A DNA stretch of 64,000 nt from CAYOXD01 sp964407825. GTDB taxonomy: Bacteria > Desulfobacterota > Desulfobacteria > Desulfobacterales > JAFDDL01. Of the stretch, positions 25,657 to 34,834 are shown one piece after another (positions within the stretch are counted from its first letter, which is position 1; each line of letters opens with the position of its first letter). The stretch spans positions 18,599 through 82,598 of the forward strand of contig CAYOXD010000003.1 of the NCBI GenBank assembly GCA_964407825.1. The letters are read 5' to 3'. The position numbers were made by a program, and so were the translations under genes. The notes under the pieces were generated by a model. That model had not been told where the DNA came from and made no database searches. It saw nothing but the letters and a program-made list of their open reading frames with translations.

Positions 25657-27651
25657 TCAGAGTTCGAAAACCATCTGCTTTCTCAGCTCATTGATGCGGT
25701 CCCGGAGCGCGGCGGCAAGCTCGAAATCTAGCTCCCCCGCCGCCGCATGCATCTTCTTTTCCAGGGTCTCGATATCCGCCTCGATGCTGTCTTTTGACGC
25801 GTATCCCGCTGGGGTCTCCGAAATACCGGTGTGCTTCGGCGCCTGGTTCCCATAGAAGACATCCAGGGCCGTGTTGAGAGATTTGGCGATGGTGGCAGGT
25901 GTGATCCCATGGGCCAGGTTGTAATCGGCCTGGATCTGACGTCTGCGGTCAGTTTCCGATAGGGCCTGTGCCATGGCGCCTGTGGTGCGATCCGCGTACA
26001 GGATCACGCGTCCCTCGGCGTTCCTTGCGGCCCGACCGAAGGTCTGCACCAGGGACCTGGCTGACCTGAGAAACCCCTCCTTGTCCGCATCCAGAATGGC
26101 CACCAGAGATACCTCGGGAATATCCAGCCCCTCCCGAAGCAGGTTGATCCCCACCAGCACATCGAATACGCCTTTGCGCAAATCCCGGATGATCTCCATG
26201 CGCTCCAGGGTACCTATATCCGCATGCAGGTAGCGCACCCGCACCCCAAGGTCCGTATAGTAATCCGTAAGATCCTCGGCCAGGCGTTTGGTCAGGGTCG
26301 TCACCAGCACCCGCGTTCCCCTCTGGATGCATCCGAGGATCTCGCCATAGAGGTCGTCCACCTGGCTCGTAGCCTTGCGGATCATGACAACCGGATCCAG
26401 CAGGCCCGTGGGACGAACGATCTGCTCCACCGGTTTTGATCGGCTCTGGCGCAGTTCGAACTCGCCGGGGGTGGCCGACACATAGATGCACCGGGCTACC
26501 CGCTCCTGGAATTCCTCGAACATCAGGGGGCGGTTGTCCAGTGCCGAGGGCAGCCTGAAACCATACTCCACAAGTGTGCTCTTGCGGGACCGATCCCCCC
26601 GGTACATGGCCCCCAGCTGGGGGACTGTAATGTGGCTCTCGTCGATGAAAACGATGAAATCGTCAGGGAAATAATCCAGCAGCGTGGGAGGAGGCTCACC
26701 CGGGGCCCGGCCCGTGAGGTGACGGGAGTAATTTTCAATGCCGTTGCAGTATCCGAGCTCCAGCATCATTTCCAGATCGAAATGGGTACGCTCCTCGATT
26801 CGCTGGGCCTCGACCCACTTGCCCAGATCCCTGAAGTGGTCCACCCGATATTTCAACTCCTCCTTGATGGTTTCGATGGCCCGAAGCAGGGTGGACTTGG
26901 CCGTGACATAGTGGCTTGCAGGAAATATAACGGCCTGGGCCATCCGGCCGAGGACGGTCCCCCGGAGCGGATCGATCTCGGCGATGCCGTCAATCTGATC
27001 CCCGAAAAAATCGATCCTGAGGGCCCGGTCCGTCTCGTAGGCCGGGTAGATCTCCACCCGATCTCCCCGGACCCGGAAGGTCCCCCGGTGAAAATCCACA
27101 TCGTTCCGCTCGTACTGCATGTCCACCAGACCCCTCAGGAGGCGCTGACGGGACAATTCTCTATCGGTTTCAAGGCTGATGCGCATGCCCAGGTAATCCT
27201 CCGGGGCACCCAGGCCATAGATGCACGAGACGCTTGCCACCACGATGACATCCCGCCGGGACAGAACGGACCGGGTGGCGCTGTGCCGGAGTTTGTCGAT
27301 CAGTTCATTGATGGAGGAATCCTTCTGAATATAGGTGTCGGAGGCGGGGATATAGGCTTCGGGCTGGTAGTAGTCGTAGTAGCTGACGAAGTATTCCACC
27401 GCGTTGTCCGGAAACAGCTCTCTGAATTCGTTGTAGAGCTGTGCCGCCAGGGTCTTGTTGGGGGCGATCACCAGGGCGGGCTTTTCCACCCTGGCGATGG
27501 TGTGTGCCATGGTAAAGGTCTTTCCCGAACCGGTCACCCCCAGCAGTACCTGGCGCCCCCTCCCTGCGCCCAGGCCGTCGCTGAGCGCATCGATGGCCTG
27601 GGGCTGATCCCCCGTCGGTGTAAAAGGAGCGGAGAGACTAAAAAGGGGCAT
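25657..27651 (-). CDS. uvrB: excinuclease ABC subunit B
   Basis: 664 residues. It is the damage-verifying helicase of nucleotide excision repair. Walker A is GVTGSGKT (about 41-48), the beta-hairpin is in ASVSCIYGLG, Walker B is DESH, and the C-terminal UVR motif binds UvrC. ATG 27651 (MPLFSLSAPF) is chosen because it matches the family N-terminus and lies just after the cysS stop at 27656. Upstream in-frame codons overlap cysS. Confidence 0.97.
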   Translation of the reverse strand: MPLFSLSAPFTPTGDQPQAIDALSDGLGAGRGRQVLLGVTGSGKTFTMAHTIARVEKPALVIAPNKTLAAQLYNEFRELFPDNAVEYFVSYYDYYQPEAYIPASDTYIQKDSSINELIDKLRHSATRSVLSRRDVIVVASVSCIYGLGAPEDYLGMRISLETDRELSRQRLLRGLVDMQYERNDVDFHRGTFRVRGDRVEIYPAYETDRALRIDFFGDQIDGIAEIDPLRGTVLGRMAQAVIFPASHYVTAKSTLLRAIETIKEELKYRVDHFRDLGKWVEAQRIEERTHFDLEMMLELGYCNGIENYSRHLTGRAPGEPPPTLLDYFPDDFIVFIDESHITVPQLGAMYRGDRSRKSTLVEYGFRLPSALDNRPLMFEEFQERVARCIYVSATPGEFELRQSRSKPVEQIVRPTGLLDPVVMIRKATSQVDDLYGEILGCIQRGTRVLVTTLTKRLAEDLTDYYTDLGVRVRYLHADIGTLERMEIIRDLRKGVFDVLVGINLLREGLDIPEVSLVAILDADKEGFLRSARSLVQTFGRAARNAEGRVILYADRTTGAMAQALSETDRRRQIQADYNLAHGITPATIAKSLNTALDVFYGNQAPKHTGISETPAGYASKDSIEADIETLEKKMHAAAGELDFELAAALRDRINELRKQMVFEL

Positions 27652-27655
27652 ACGC

Positions 27656-29092
27656 CTATTCGACACTCCATGTGGTGCCGTCGGGCCCATCCTTGATGGT
27701 GATGTTCATGGCGGATAGACGATCCCGGATCCGGTCCGCAGTTGCCCAGTCCTTGGCCTGCCTGGCCGCCTGACGATCCTGTAGCAGCCTTTCGATTTGC
27801 TCCGGGTCGACACCTGCCTTGGAAAGCGCTGCCGTCTGCTTATTTCGGAAATAGTCCACTGGGGATTGCCCCAGAAGGCCCAGGATTTCCCCCATGCGCC
27901 CGATCCCGGCCACGGTGATGAGAATCTCCCGTGCTGTCAAATCCCTGTCCCCCTCTGCTTCATCAAGGCTGCGATTGATGGCGCGCACCGCCTCGAACAG
28001 GATGCCGATGCCGAGGGCGGAGTTGAAGTCGTCATCCATGGCATCGCAGAAACGCTTCCAGTATGGATCCCCATCAGGGGTCACGCCTTCATCCCCACCG
28101 GGCAAGGCCGTCTGCACCCGTTCCAGCAGGGCGTAGATTTTATCCAGCGCGCTTGCCGCCTCCTCCATGGCCTTGTGACTGAAGTCAACGGGGCTTCGGT
28201 AGTGGTTGGACAGGAGAAAGAGGCGAATCGCCTCGGGATGAAAGGATTTGAGAACGTCCCGGATTAAAAGGAAGTTGCCCAAGGATTTGGACATTTTTTC
28301 CTGATTGATATTTACAAACCCGTTGTGGATCCAATAGGCGGCAAAGGATTTGCCGGTGGCCGCCTCGGACTGGGCAATCTCGTTTTCGTGATGGGGAAAA
28401 ATCAGATCCTTTCCGCCGCCATGAATGTCAAAGCTCGGGCCGAGGTAAGAGAAACTCATGGCGGAGCACTCGATGTGCCAGCCGGGACGCCCCCTTCCCC
28501 AGGGACTCTCCCAGGTGGGTTCGCCGGGTTTTGCCGCCTTCCAAAGGGCGAAGTCGAAGGGGTTTCGTTTGCGCCCGTCCACATCGATCCGTGCGCCGGC
28601 CTCCATGTCCTCTAGTTTGCGGCCGGAAAGCTTCCCGTAACCGTCAAAGGCTTCAACGGAAAAAAAAACATCCCCATCTATTTCGTAGGCAATGTCCTTG
28701 GCCATCAGGGATTCAATCATACTGACGATAGCGCCGATGTGTTCGGTGGCCTTGGGTTCAAGGGTGGCTGGCCGCACCCCCAGGGAGGCCATGTCCTCAT
28801 GGAATTCGGCGATGTACTTCTCGGCAACGGCTTTCCAGTCGGCTCCCAACTGCTGGGCTCTTTGAATGATCTTGTCATCCACGTCGGTGAAGTTGCGAAC
28901 ATAAGTCACCTCATACCCGCTGGCCTCGAAATACCGGGCGATGACGTCGAACACCACTGCGGATCTGGCGTGGCCGATATGGCAGCTGTCATACACCGTC
29001 GGGCCGCAGACATACAACGATACCTTTCCGGCCCGAACCGGCTCAAACGATTCCTTCTTCCTGCTCAGTGTATTGTAAATGCGAATACCCAT
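27656..29092 (-). CDS. cysS: cysteinyl-tRNA synthetase
   Basis: 478 residues, standard length for this class I synthetase. Zinc-site Cys is in YVCGPTVYD, the HIGH motif reads HIGHAR, and the KMSKS loop is KMSKSLGN. The DALR anticodon domain ends the protein. ATG 29092 is chosen because it starts MGIRIYN as in the family and has GAGGAAG upstream. The open frame extends 57 codons further, overlapping ispF, and that part is not used. Confidence 0.96.
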   Translation of the reverse strand: MGIRIYNTLSRKKESFEPVRAGKVSLYVCGPTVYDSCHIGHARSAVVFDVIARYFEASGYEVTYVRNFTDVDDKIIQRAQQLGADWKAVAEKYIAEFHEDMASLGVRPATLEPKATEHIGAIVSMIESLMAKDIAYEIDGDVFFSVEAFDGYGKLSGRKLEDMEAGARIDVDGRKRNPFDFALWKAAKPGEPTWESPWGRGRPGWHIECSAMSFSYLGPSFDIHGGGKDLIFPHHENEIAQSEAATGKSFAAYWIHNGFVNINQEKMSKSLGNFLLIRDVLKSFHPEAIRLFLLSNHYRSPVDFSHKAMEEAASALDKIYALLERVQTALPGGDEGVTPDGDPYWKRFCDAMDDDFNSALGIGILFEAVRAINRSLDEAEGDRDLTAREILITVAGIGRMGEILGLLGQSPVDYFRNKQTAALSKAGVDPEQIERLLQDRQAARQAKDWATADRIRDRLSAMNITIKDGPDGTTWSVE

Positions 29093-29180
29093 GCTTGCTT
29101 CCTCACCATCTTTACCATCTTTGTAGAATATAGGCTCTTCGGTATCACAATCAAGGGCGAGGACTCCGTGGTGCCAGCCC

Positions 29181-29672
29181 TCACGGTTTGACCTTAGGGT
29201 TACCAGAGGCGATAAGGACGGTGCACAGGGCGGCAATGCCCTCGCCCCTGCCCATGGGACCAAGCCCTTCGGTGGTGGTCGCCTTGATGTTGACCTGATC
29301 CACCGCTATCCCTATACATGCGGCGATCCGCCCTCGCATCCTGGCCCGGTAAGGGGTGAGTCTGGGTGCCTGAGCCAAAATGGTGGCATCAATATTCTGA
29401 ATTGCATAACCCAAGGCCGAAAGCTTATCCTTCGTGCGTCCCAGCAGCACCATGCTGTCGATGCCGGCGTATGCCGGATCCGTATCCGGAAAATGGACAC
29501 CGATGTCGTCCAGTCCGGCTGCACCCAGCAGGGCGTCACACAGGGCATGGAGCAGCACATCCGCGTCGGAATGCCCCATCAGTCCCATCTCGAAGGGGAT
29601 TTCAACCCCTCCCAGAACCAGTTTTCGTCCCGGCACCAACCGGTGAACATCATAGCCCGTTCCGATACGCAT
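29181..29672 (-). CDS. ispF: 2-C-methyl-D-erythritol 2,4-cyclodiphosphate synthase
   Basis: 163 residues, forming a zinc-dependent homotrimer that makes MEcPP in the MEP pathway. The metal-binding motif is GTGYDVHRL near the N-terminus, with GHSDADVLLHALCDALLGA at about 35-53 and later IKATTTEGLG. ATG 29672 (MRIGTGYDVH) fits the family; an ATG six codons upstream is possible. It is the first gene of the ispF-cysS-uvrB-uvrC run, with 88 bases before cysS. Confidence 0.96.
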   Translation of the reverse strand: MRIGTGYDVHRLVPGRKLVLGGVEIPFEMGLMGHSDADVLLHALCDALLGAAGLDDIGVHFPDTDPAYAGIDSMVLLGRTKDKLSALGYAIQNIDATILAQAPRLTPYRARMRGRIAACIGIAVDQVNIKATTTEGLGPMGRGEGIAALCTVLIASGNPKVKP

Positions 29673-29783
29673 GCATTTCCCCCGATTCATGCCAACTTCC
29701 CGTCAATCCGAAGTTCCGCCCCGTCGAGGCAGGCCACATGCATTACCATAATTGCCGAACAAGGTAAAGGAATACAGCCGTAC

Positions 29784-29800
29784 CACAGCACTTCGCTGTG
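29784..29800. repeat. small hairpin in the ispF/DUF2156 divergent region
   Basis: CACAGC and GCTGTG flank a five-base loop. No run of T follows on either strand, so it is not a typical terminator. It lies 140 bases before the DUF2156 gene. Nothing else was recognised in 29673-29939. Confidence 0.25.
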
Positions 29801-29939
29801 AACGGCCTTTGATTCCTGCCACGGCGCAGCTCACCGGAGTTTTTACCGAGAATTGCTGAGCCGGCCAGGTTGCACTTTCGAGCCGTATTTGCCATACATG
29901 ACGGTGGGTGGTAACCGCCCCGACAGCTAAGGAGGTAAG

Positions 29940-30848
29940 ATGCAGCCGAGATTCACCCCCATATCCGATCCATCGAGTCTGGACAGGCAGGGCCCCTACC
30001 GTGAGGTCCTGGCGGCCTGCAGCCAGATCCCATCCGATTACAGCTTCATCAACCTCTGGGGATGGGCGTTGAACTATGGCCTTGAATGGGCATGGGAGCA
30101 TGGGCTGGTATGGATCCGCCAGACGCTCCCCGAGACGGTGTACTGGGCTCCTGTGGGGCCATGGCAAAGCGTTGACTGGGGGGTAGCCATCGCCAGTCTG
30201 TCTTCCGAGCCCATCCGGTTCATCCGCGTTCCGGACCATCTCCTGGGCCTTTGGAAGAGACTCCCCGGGCTTCGATGCCGCTACATGGAAACACGTGGGC
30301 ACTGGGACTACGTCTATTCGGTTCCGGAACTGGTAGCCTTAAAGGGAAACCGGTTTCACAAGAAAAAAAATCTGCTCAGCCAGTTCCTGAAGCGGTATGA
30401 TTACCAGTACCAACCCTTTGAACCGGACCTGGTGAAGCAGGTCTTGGCCATGCAGGCCGACTGGTGCCTCTGGCGGGATTGCGAATCCTCGGAAACCCTG
30501 ACGGCGGAAAACATCGCCGTCGAAAGGGTGCTCACCCGCTGGGACGCCCTCCATGGCATTCTCGGCGGCATCATCAGGGTGGACGATCAGCTCGTGGCCT
30601 ATACCGTTGCCGATGCCCTCACTGACGGCACCCTCGTTATCCATTTCGAGAAGGGATGCACCCGCATCACTGGCATCTACCAGGCCATCAACCAGATGTT
30701 CCTTGAGAGCCTGGGAGATCGTTTCGCCAGGGTGAACCGGGAGCAGGATCTCGATGACCCGGGACTTCGAAAGGCGAAACTGTCCTATCAGCCCATTGAC
30801 CTTCTTGAAAAATACGAAGTGACCCTCTATCGTTCCCCTCCGCACTGA
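29940..30848 (+). CDS. DUF2156 / phosphatidylglycerol lysyltransferase-like protein
   Basis: 302 residues. The fold is the paired GNAT-like arrangement of DUF2156, which also forms the C-terminal half of lysyl-phosphatidylglycerol synthases. The aromatic FINLWGWAL near the N-terminus, FHKKKNLLSQF near 140 and VNREQDLDDPGLRKAKLSY near 263-281 are typical of the stand-alone family. No membrane helices are present, so it lacks the flippase half of MprF. Likely an aminoacyl or acyl transferase acting in the cytosol; substrate unknown. AAGGAGGTAAG precedes the ATG. Confidence 0.85.
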   Translation: MQPRFTPISDPSSLDRQGPYREVLAACSQIPSDYSFINLWGWALNYGLEWAWEHGLVWIRQTLPETVYWAPVGPWQSVDWGVAIASLSSEPIRFIRVPDHLLGLWKRLPGLRCRYMETRGHWDYVYSVPELVALKGNRFHKKKNLLSQFLKRYDYQYQPFEPDLVKQVLAMQADWCLWRDCESSETLTAENIAVERVLTRWDALHGILGGIIRVDDQLVAYTVADALTDGTLVIHFEKGCTRITGIYQAINQMFLESLGDRFARVNREQDLDDPGLRKAKLSYQPIDLLEKYEVTLYRSPPH

Positions 30849-30884
30849 AGGTGCTATATTTTTCACCGGGAATCGTTGGCTCCC

Positions 30885-30914
30885 TTGACAATTGGTTGGA
30901 GATACGCTTATAGA
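30885..30914 (+). promoter_or_regulatory. promoter candidate for the FmdB zinc-ribbon pair
   Basis: TTGACA at 30885-30890 is a perfect -35 box. TATAGA begins at 30909 after an 18-base spacer. The first gene starts about 100 bases further on. It lies after the DUF2156 stop. Confidence 0.5.
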
Positions 30915-31016
30915 TGGCAGGACTATGGAAAAAGAGCGATTGGCATTCCATTCGACCCTGGCGTCGCCAATCGCCATCATTTGTTTAACGCAATTTGGGC
31001 CTGGGAGAACGCCATT

Positions 31017-31202
31017 ATGCCCCTCTATGAATTTCAATGCCCCAAAGATGGAATCATCGTCGAAAAGTTTGTCAAGATGGGCACCGAATCCATCGAATGC
31101 CCGGAATGCCATGAAAAAGCGACCCGAATCATATCCGCCTGCACCTTCGCCCTCAAGGGGGGCGGATGGTACGCCGACGGTTACGCCGCCAAGAAACGTT
31201 GA
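31017..31202 (+). CDS. FmdB-type zinc-ribbon protein
   Basis: 61-residue protein with the FmdB start MPLYEFQC and the second knuckle CPECHEKATRI, ending Lys/Arg-rich. In most FmdB proteins the first knuckle is CxxCG; here it is CPKDG, so one zinc ligand is missing and metal binding may be altered. FmdB proteins are proposed regulatory or accessory factors of unclear function. ATG 31017 has GGGAG upstream; longer in-frame starts lack family similarity. Confidence 0.88.
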   Translation: MPLYEFQCPKDGIIVEKFVKMGTESIECPECHEKATRIISACTFALKGGGWYADGYAAKKR

Positions 31203-31209
31203 CGAGCCT

Positions 31210-31482
31210 ATGACAGATCAGTGGGAAAAAAATCTGGCTTGCGCAAGCCAGTGCGGCCGTTGCCACCAGCCTTTACCGTCCTTCGGACAGCGTATCTTGT
31301 CGGTCTTTGACCATGAACCCATCTGCCTCGACTGCAAGCGCAAGGAGGAGACGCGAGCGGATTACCAGGAGGCCTCGAGGGAGATGATCGGTCGGTGCAT
31401 GGCGGATACCGAGGCGCAATACTCAGACCCGGGCGGATACTGCTATTTTCATTTCTATCCTTTTTCCTGCAATAACGAGTGA
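31210..31482 (+). CDS. small zinc-ribbon protein
   Basis: 90 residues. CASQCGRCHQPL and ICLDCKRKEE give CxxC pairs separated by about 26 residues, and a C-terminal stretch with YCYFHFYPFSC adds further cysteines. It starts seven bases after the FmdB stop, so the two are one operon. No family name can be given. It might bind zinc or a metal cluster. Confidence 0.75.
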   Translation: MTDQWEKNLACASQCGRCHQPLPSFGQRILSVFDHEPICLDCKRKEETRADYQEASREMIGRCMADTEAQYSDPGGYCYFHFYPFSCNNE

Positions 31483-31489
31483 TCCATGA

Positions 31490-32065
31490 TCATTCCTCGG
31501 TGAGGATCCGGCCCTCACCGGGATAAATCGTGTAATCTTGAGCCGTGGCCGTGCCAGAGGCGCGGGGCCAGTGGCCCGGCTGGGGGTCCGCACCCTCCTG
31601 CGTCACGGCCGAGGGATTCCGGTCCTTCATCCGGGGGATTTCCCGCACATCGACGTCGGGCACGTTATAGCTGAATTCAATGGGGATATGGTTCGGATCA
31701 AAGGCGTAGATGGAATAGATAAAGCCATGATCAATGATTTCCGAGACCCAGTGACCGGCTGCGTCCAAGCTGTTTCTTAGCTCCACCAGATCGTCAATCG
31801 ATTCGACCCCGATGGACACATGATCGAAGGCCACCGGGCCCTTGACCGGCATGCCGTGGTCCTTGTCCGGTATTTTCTCCACATCGGGCCATTCGAAAAA
31901 GGCGATCATGTCTGTTTTTGAAATTTCGAAAAAATAGTGGCGGTACCCTTTCCGACCGAGACCCACCACGAGCCGCATGCCCAGCAAATCACGCCAGAAC
32001 CGGATGGTCATGTCCATATCACCGGTTACCATAGCCAAATGGTTGACGCCGTTGTAGGATGGCAT
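31490..32065 (-). CDS. VOC (glyoxalase-fold) family protein
   Basis: 191 residues with two beta-alpha-beta-beta-beta modules. First module: NHLAMVTGDMDMTIRFWRDLLGM (shown as NHLAMVTGDMD and MTIRFWRDLLGM). Second module: FDHVSIGVESIDDLVEL ending IYAFDPNHIPIEFSY. His near residue 9, His near 80 and Glu near 134 are at usual metal-ligand positions. The C-terminal 45 residues are disordered-looking and Pro-rich. The reaction is not predictable from fold. It is convergent with the zinc-ribbon pair. Confidence 0.85.
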   Translation of the reverse strand: MPSYNGVNHLAMVTGDMDMTIRFWRDLLGMRLVVGLGRKGYRHYFFEISKTDMIAFFEWPDVEKIPDKDHGMPVKGPVAFDHVSIGVESIDDLVELRNSLDAAGHWVSEIIDHGFIYSIYAFDPNHIPIEFSYNVPDVDVREIPRMKDRNPSAVTQEGADPQPGHWPRASGTATAQDYTIYPGEGRILTEE

Positions 32066-32235
32066 CCCCGCTGTCCTCCAAATCCATTGCGCTTCGTCCC
32101 CACCGCCCGGGTGTTAGAGGCGGTGGGGAATACATCTTTGTCCAGAATATAATAAATGAAGCGTTTTTTCATTAAATAACTATATATTAAAACTATAAAT
32201 CTAAACTTTTAGGTGAAGGTTTGTGACGCGCTGGC

Positions 32236-32814
32236 CTATGGGGTGGTGTAGTAGGCCATGCCCTGACAGGCACTGCACAGATCGCCGCATTTCAGGTAAT
32301 AGGATTCGCCGCAGTTTCTGCAGATGCCGGTCTTTTTTGAGGTGGCGGCCATTTCTGGCGGACGGATGCGCACCTCCCGAATGCCGATCAACTCGGGGCG
32401 GGCCTTGAAAAAGACCTCCGCCAGGTCGGCGAAGTCCGGGGGGCCGGAGGAGCGTCCGGCCGGATTGAACCATGCATTGATCAGGGGCCATTTGGCCACG
32501 GTTTCCGGGATGACCCAGGTGCGCAGCCCCTCCATGGAGGCACGATTGTAAGCACTCAGGGCAAATTTCCCCCAGTCATACACCTTGAGCCGCCCATTGC
32601 CGATGGTGCAGGAAGTCAGCACCTGGGCGGCATCTGGCAGGCAGTTGTAGGTTTCCACCACGATGGCCAGATCCGGTGATTCGCCGACCGTTGCCAGAGC
32701 CGTGTCCAGCATCAGCGCCCCCACGGCGATTCCCGGGGCCCGCGCCCCGTGAAACGCCTCCATCTCAAGTACGAACTGATTAAAATCCATGCCGCAAACG
32801 TTTTCATCGATCAT
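32236..32814 (-). CDS. FmdE family protein with altered N-terminal metal motif
   Basis: 192 residues with the FmdE layout: an N-terminal helical-beta domain and a C-terminal zinc ribbon (CRNCGESYYLKCGDLCSAC). Typical FmdE proteins have HGHxCPG in the first helix; this one has HGARAPG (about 21-27), losing the second His and the Cys, so that metal site is probably absent. FmdE is named after formylmethanofuran dehydrogenase, but bacterial homologues have unknown roles. ATG 32814 has ACAGGAGGCGATC upstream. It follows the hydrolase gene by 31 bases. Confidence 0.85.
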   Translation of the reverse strand: MIDENVCGMDFNQFVLEMEAFHGARAPGIAVGALMLDTALATVGESPDLAIVVETYNCLPDAAQVLTSCTIGNGRLKVYDWGKFALSAYNRASMEGLRTWVIPETVAKWPLINAWFNPAGRSSGPPDFADLAEVFFKARPELIGIREVRIRPPEMAATSKKTGICRNCGESYYLKCGDLCSACQGMAYYTTP

Positions 32815-32845
32815 GATCGCCTCCTGTCCAGTTGCCCCCACCATA

Positions 32846-33820
32846 TCACATCTTATCAGGCAGATGCCAATCCCCATCGTGCTTCCCCAGGAATTCGATG
32901 ATGGGTTCCAGGCATAGCCTGCGAGCGCCTGGCTCGGTAAACGGGAGATGGTTGCTTCCCTCCAGAAGGACCCATTGCTTATCAACATTCGGCGAAGTTC
33001 TCGCGTAGGCGGTGAAGGCCCTTTTCACCGACGTCCAGGGAACGGCGCTGTCCAGGCTGCAGGCCATCATCAGAAGGGGCGTGGTAAGCCGTCCAAGGGC
33101 GGGCGTGAGATCCGACTGATACAGTGCGGGCCAGAGGGCCGCAGCGATTTTCGCTTGGACCCCCAAGCTTCGCTCGGCCGCCAATGGATAGCCCGTGTAG
33201 GCCGTCAGGGACTCCGGGGCAAGGTATTGGTAGGGATCGCCGAAGGTTTCCGCCCCCAGACCCTGCAGACGGATGAAATCATCGATATCACGATAGGGAG
33301 GCAGCCCGATGGACGCCAGCTCCATACGAGAGGACGCGTGGCCATCGCTGGAGACCTTCCGCGATACCATTTCATACAGATCCCGCTGAACGTCAGGAAA
33401 ACTGACCACCGGGCAGATGGTCGCCAGCGCTGCGACCGTGGCCTCGTATCGCATCAGGTAGGCCAGACCCGTGAAGCCCCCCCAGGAGTGTCCCAACAGA
33501 TATACCCGCCGTTTTCGGAACCTTCGACGCAGAAATGCCGCTACGTCCCGAATATCCTGAACGTGGTGTGCCAGACTCTGGGGAGGCGTCTCTCCGACGC
33601 CTTCGGACAGCAGCACTCCCCGTTGATGCAGGTAGGCCACCGGGAAAAGCTTCTCCAGGGAGGGGCCGGCTAAGGTTTCAAAGGCGGCCAGGTTCAGGGC
33701 GCCCCCGGGCCCGCCGTGAAGGTAGAGGATCGGCGGTCGGCCTCTGTCCTTCCCCCTGATGCGGAGATGGAGCCGGATGCCGTCTTTCGCCGTCAGCACA
33801 TGGGTTTCAAAACCGCTCAT
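32846..33820 (-). CDS. alpha/beta hydrolase, proline iminopeptidase-like
   Basis: 324 residues. The oxyanion-hole motif HGGPGG (about 35-40) and the nucleophile elbow GHSWGG (about 109-114) are typical of the S33 peptidase/prolyl iminopeptidase branch. The catalytic His is probably in GSNHLPF near 294. In true iminopeptidases the sequence after HGGPG is more conserved. No signal peptide is visible, so it is cytosolic. Substrate unknown. It sits between a methyltransferase and FmdE gene on the same strand. Confidence 0.87.
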   Translation of the reverse strand: MSGFETHVLTAKDGIRLHLRIRGKDRGRPPILYLHGGPGGALNLAAFETLAGPSLEKLFPVAYLHQRGVLLSEGVGETPPQSLAHHVQDIRDVAAFLRRRFRKRRVYLLGHSWGGFTGLAYLMRYEATVAALATICPVVSFPDVQRDLYEMVSRKVSSDGHASSRMELASIGLPPYRDIDDFIRLQGLGAETFGDPYQYLAPESLTAYTGYPLAAERSLGVQAKIAAALWPALYQSDLTPALGRLTTPLLMMACSLDSAVPWTSVKRAFTAYARTSPNVDKQWVLLEGSNHLPFTEPGARRLCLEPIIEFLGKHDGDWHLPDKM

Positions 33821-33927
33821 GGGATGGGAATCGTCCCGCGCCAGTCCGATCGTCCGATACCGCAGCCCGCTGAAATTCCCTTGAGGTCAATAGGCACAGG
33901 TCATCAGCAGGATCCGGGATCGGACCA

Positions 33928-34530
33928 TCACCCTGGAAATTTGGTCCCCTTGGCCATGTAACGGCCCGGGATGTCTGTAATACAGATACGATGGAAGCCC
34001 GACTGCTGCAACAGCGCCAGCATTCGGGCCTCGTCCGGCAAAACGTCGTTCGCCACCGCGTCTTGGGCGGCATGATGTCTCGCCAGCTCATGACGACTGA
34101 GAAGGTGGGCGATCAGGAGACTTCCCCCGGGGCTCAGCACGCGTGCCATTTCTCCGAGGGCCGTCAGCGGGTGTTCAAAATGGGGAAATGCCGCAAAACA
34201 GATGACAGCGTCGAATACACCGGTCCCGAAGGGGATGTGATGCACATCGGCCTGAAGCACCAGGCCGCCGGGAGCGAGGGGCTTTTTTGCGGCTTGGCGA
34301 ATCATCTGAAACGACAGATCAAAGGCACAAATTCGGCCTCTGTCGCCAACTATCGCTTTGAGGTAGGGCAAAAGAATCCCCGGCCCGGTGCCGATATCCA
34401 GGACGGCCGCGCCGGCGCTGAGACCGAATTCGGTAACCAACTGCTCCAAGCGGTACCGAATCGGCTGCGGATAACATTCTTTTTCCCAGTTTGAAGCCTT
34501 TTGGTCAAAAAAAGTGCCATGAGACGCCAT
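33928..34530 (-). CDS. class I SAM-dependent methyltransferase
   Basis: 200 residues. Motif I is VLDIGTGPGIL (about 44-54), the acidic end of strand 2 is in AFDLSFQMI, and LSPGGSLLIAH is the strand-4 region. The fold resembles the UbiE/type-11 group, but the substrate cannot be named. ATG 34530 (MASHG) is chosen because GGAGGTCGGAAC precedes it; an ATG ten codons upstream is less likely. A promoter candidate lies 140 bases upstream. Confidence 0.9.
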   Translation of the reverse strand: MASHGTFFDQKASNWEKECYPQPIRYRLEQLVTEFGLSAGAAVLDIGTGPGILLPYLKAIVGDRGRICAFDLSFQMIRQAAKKPLAPGGLVLQADVHHIPFGTGVFDAVICFAAFPHFEHPLTALGEMARVLSPGGSLLIAHLLSRHELARHHAAQDAVANDVLPDEARMLALLQQSGFHRICITDIPGRYMAKGTKFPG

Positions 34531-34834
34531 GTTCCGACCTCCATATAGCTTGTCGGCCATGTCAGACCAGGGCTTGAGCCCTCCGATGGGTTGATCTCGC
34601 GCCGCCCCTTAAAGTACCCTGAAGCCTGACCTCCCCGCGAAAGCGGACTTGCTTGTTTTTCCAAAACCGTTTATATTTTTTTTTATCGTATTCTTCAAGC
34701 TCGGCGGCTCTTTTTAATCCGTCCTCCGGCATCCACGATCACATCCCCCCCCTGACCCGGGTGGGCGGTGCTGGAGGAATTCATTTGTTTGAGACCATCC
34801 AGAGCATGAATCTATCATGATGGAGGACAGTACG
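34531..34834. other. divergent intergenic region between methyltransferase and nicotinamidase
   Basis: 304 bases with no gene. It holds the minus-strand promoter candidate at 34670-34698 and a short stem CCGC-GAAA-GCGG at 34635-34646 in the methyltransferase leader. For the rightward gene only the ribosome site is clear. Confidence 0.5.
34670..34698 (-). promoter_or_regulatory. promoter candidate of the methyltransferase operon
   Basis: On the minus strand TTGAAG (34698-34693), a 17-base A-rich spacer including nine consecutive A, then TATAAA (34675-34670). Spacing is ideal and each box has four or five consensus bases. Confidence 0.55.

Noticed and set aside
26632..27696. 354-codon plus-strand frame
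   Set aside because: Lies entirely opposite uvrB, which is certain. No ribosome site or family pattern.
29703..30302. 199-codon minus-strand frame
   Set aside because: Covers the DUF2156 gene on the opposite strand and part of the intergenic region, without a family match.
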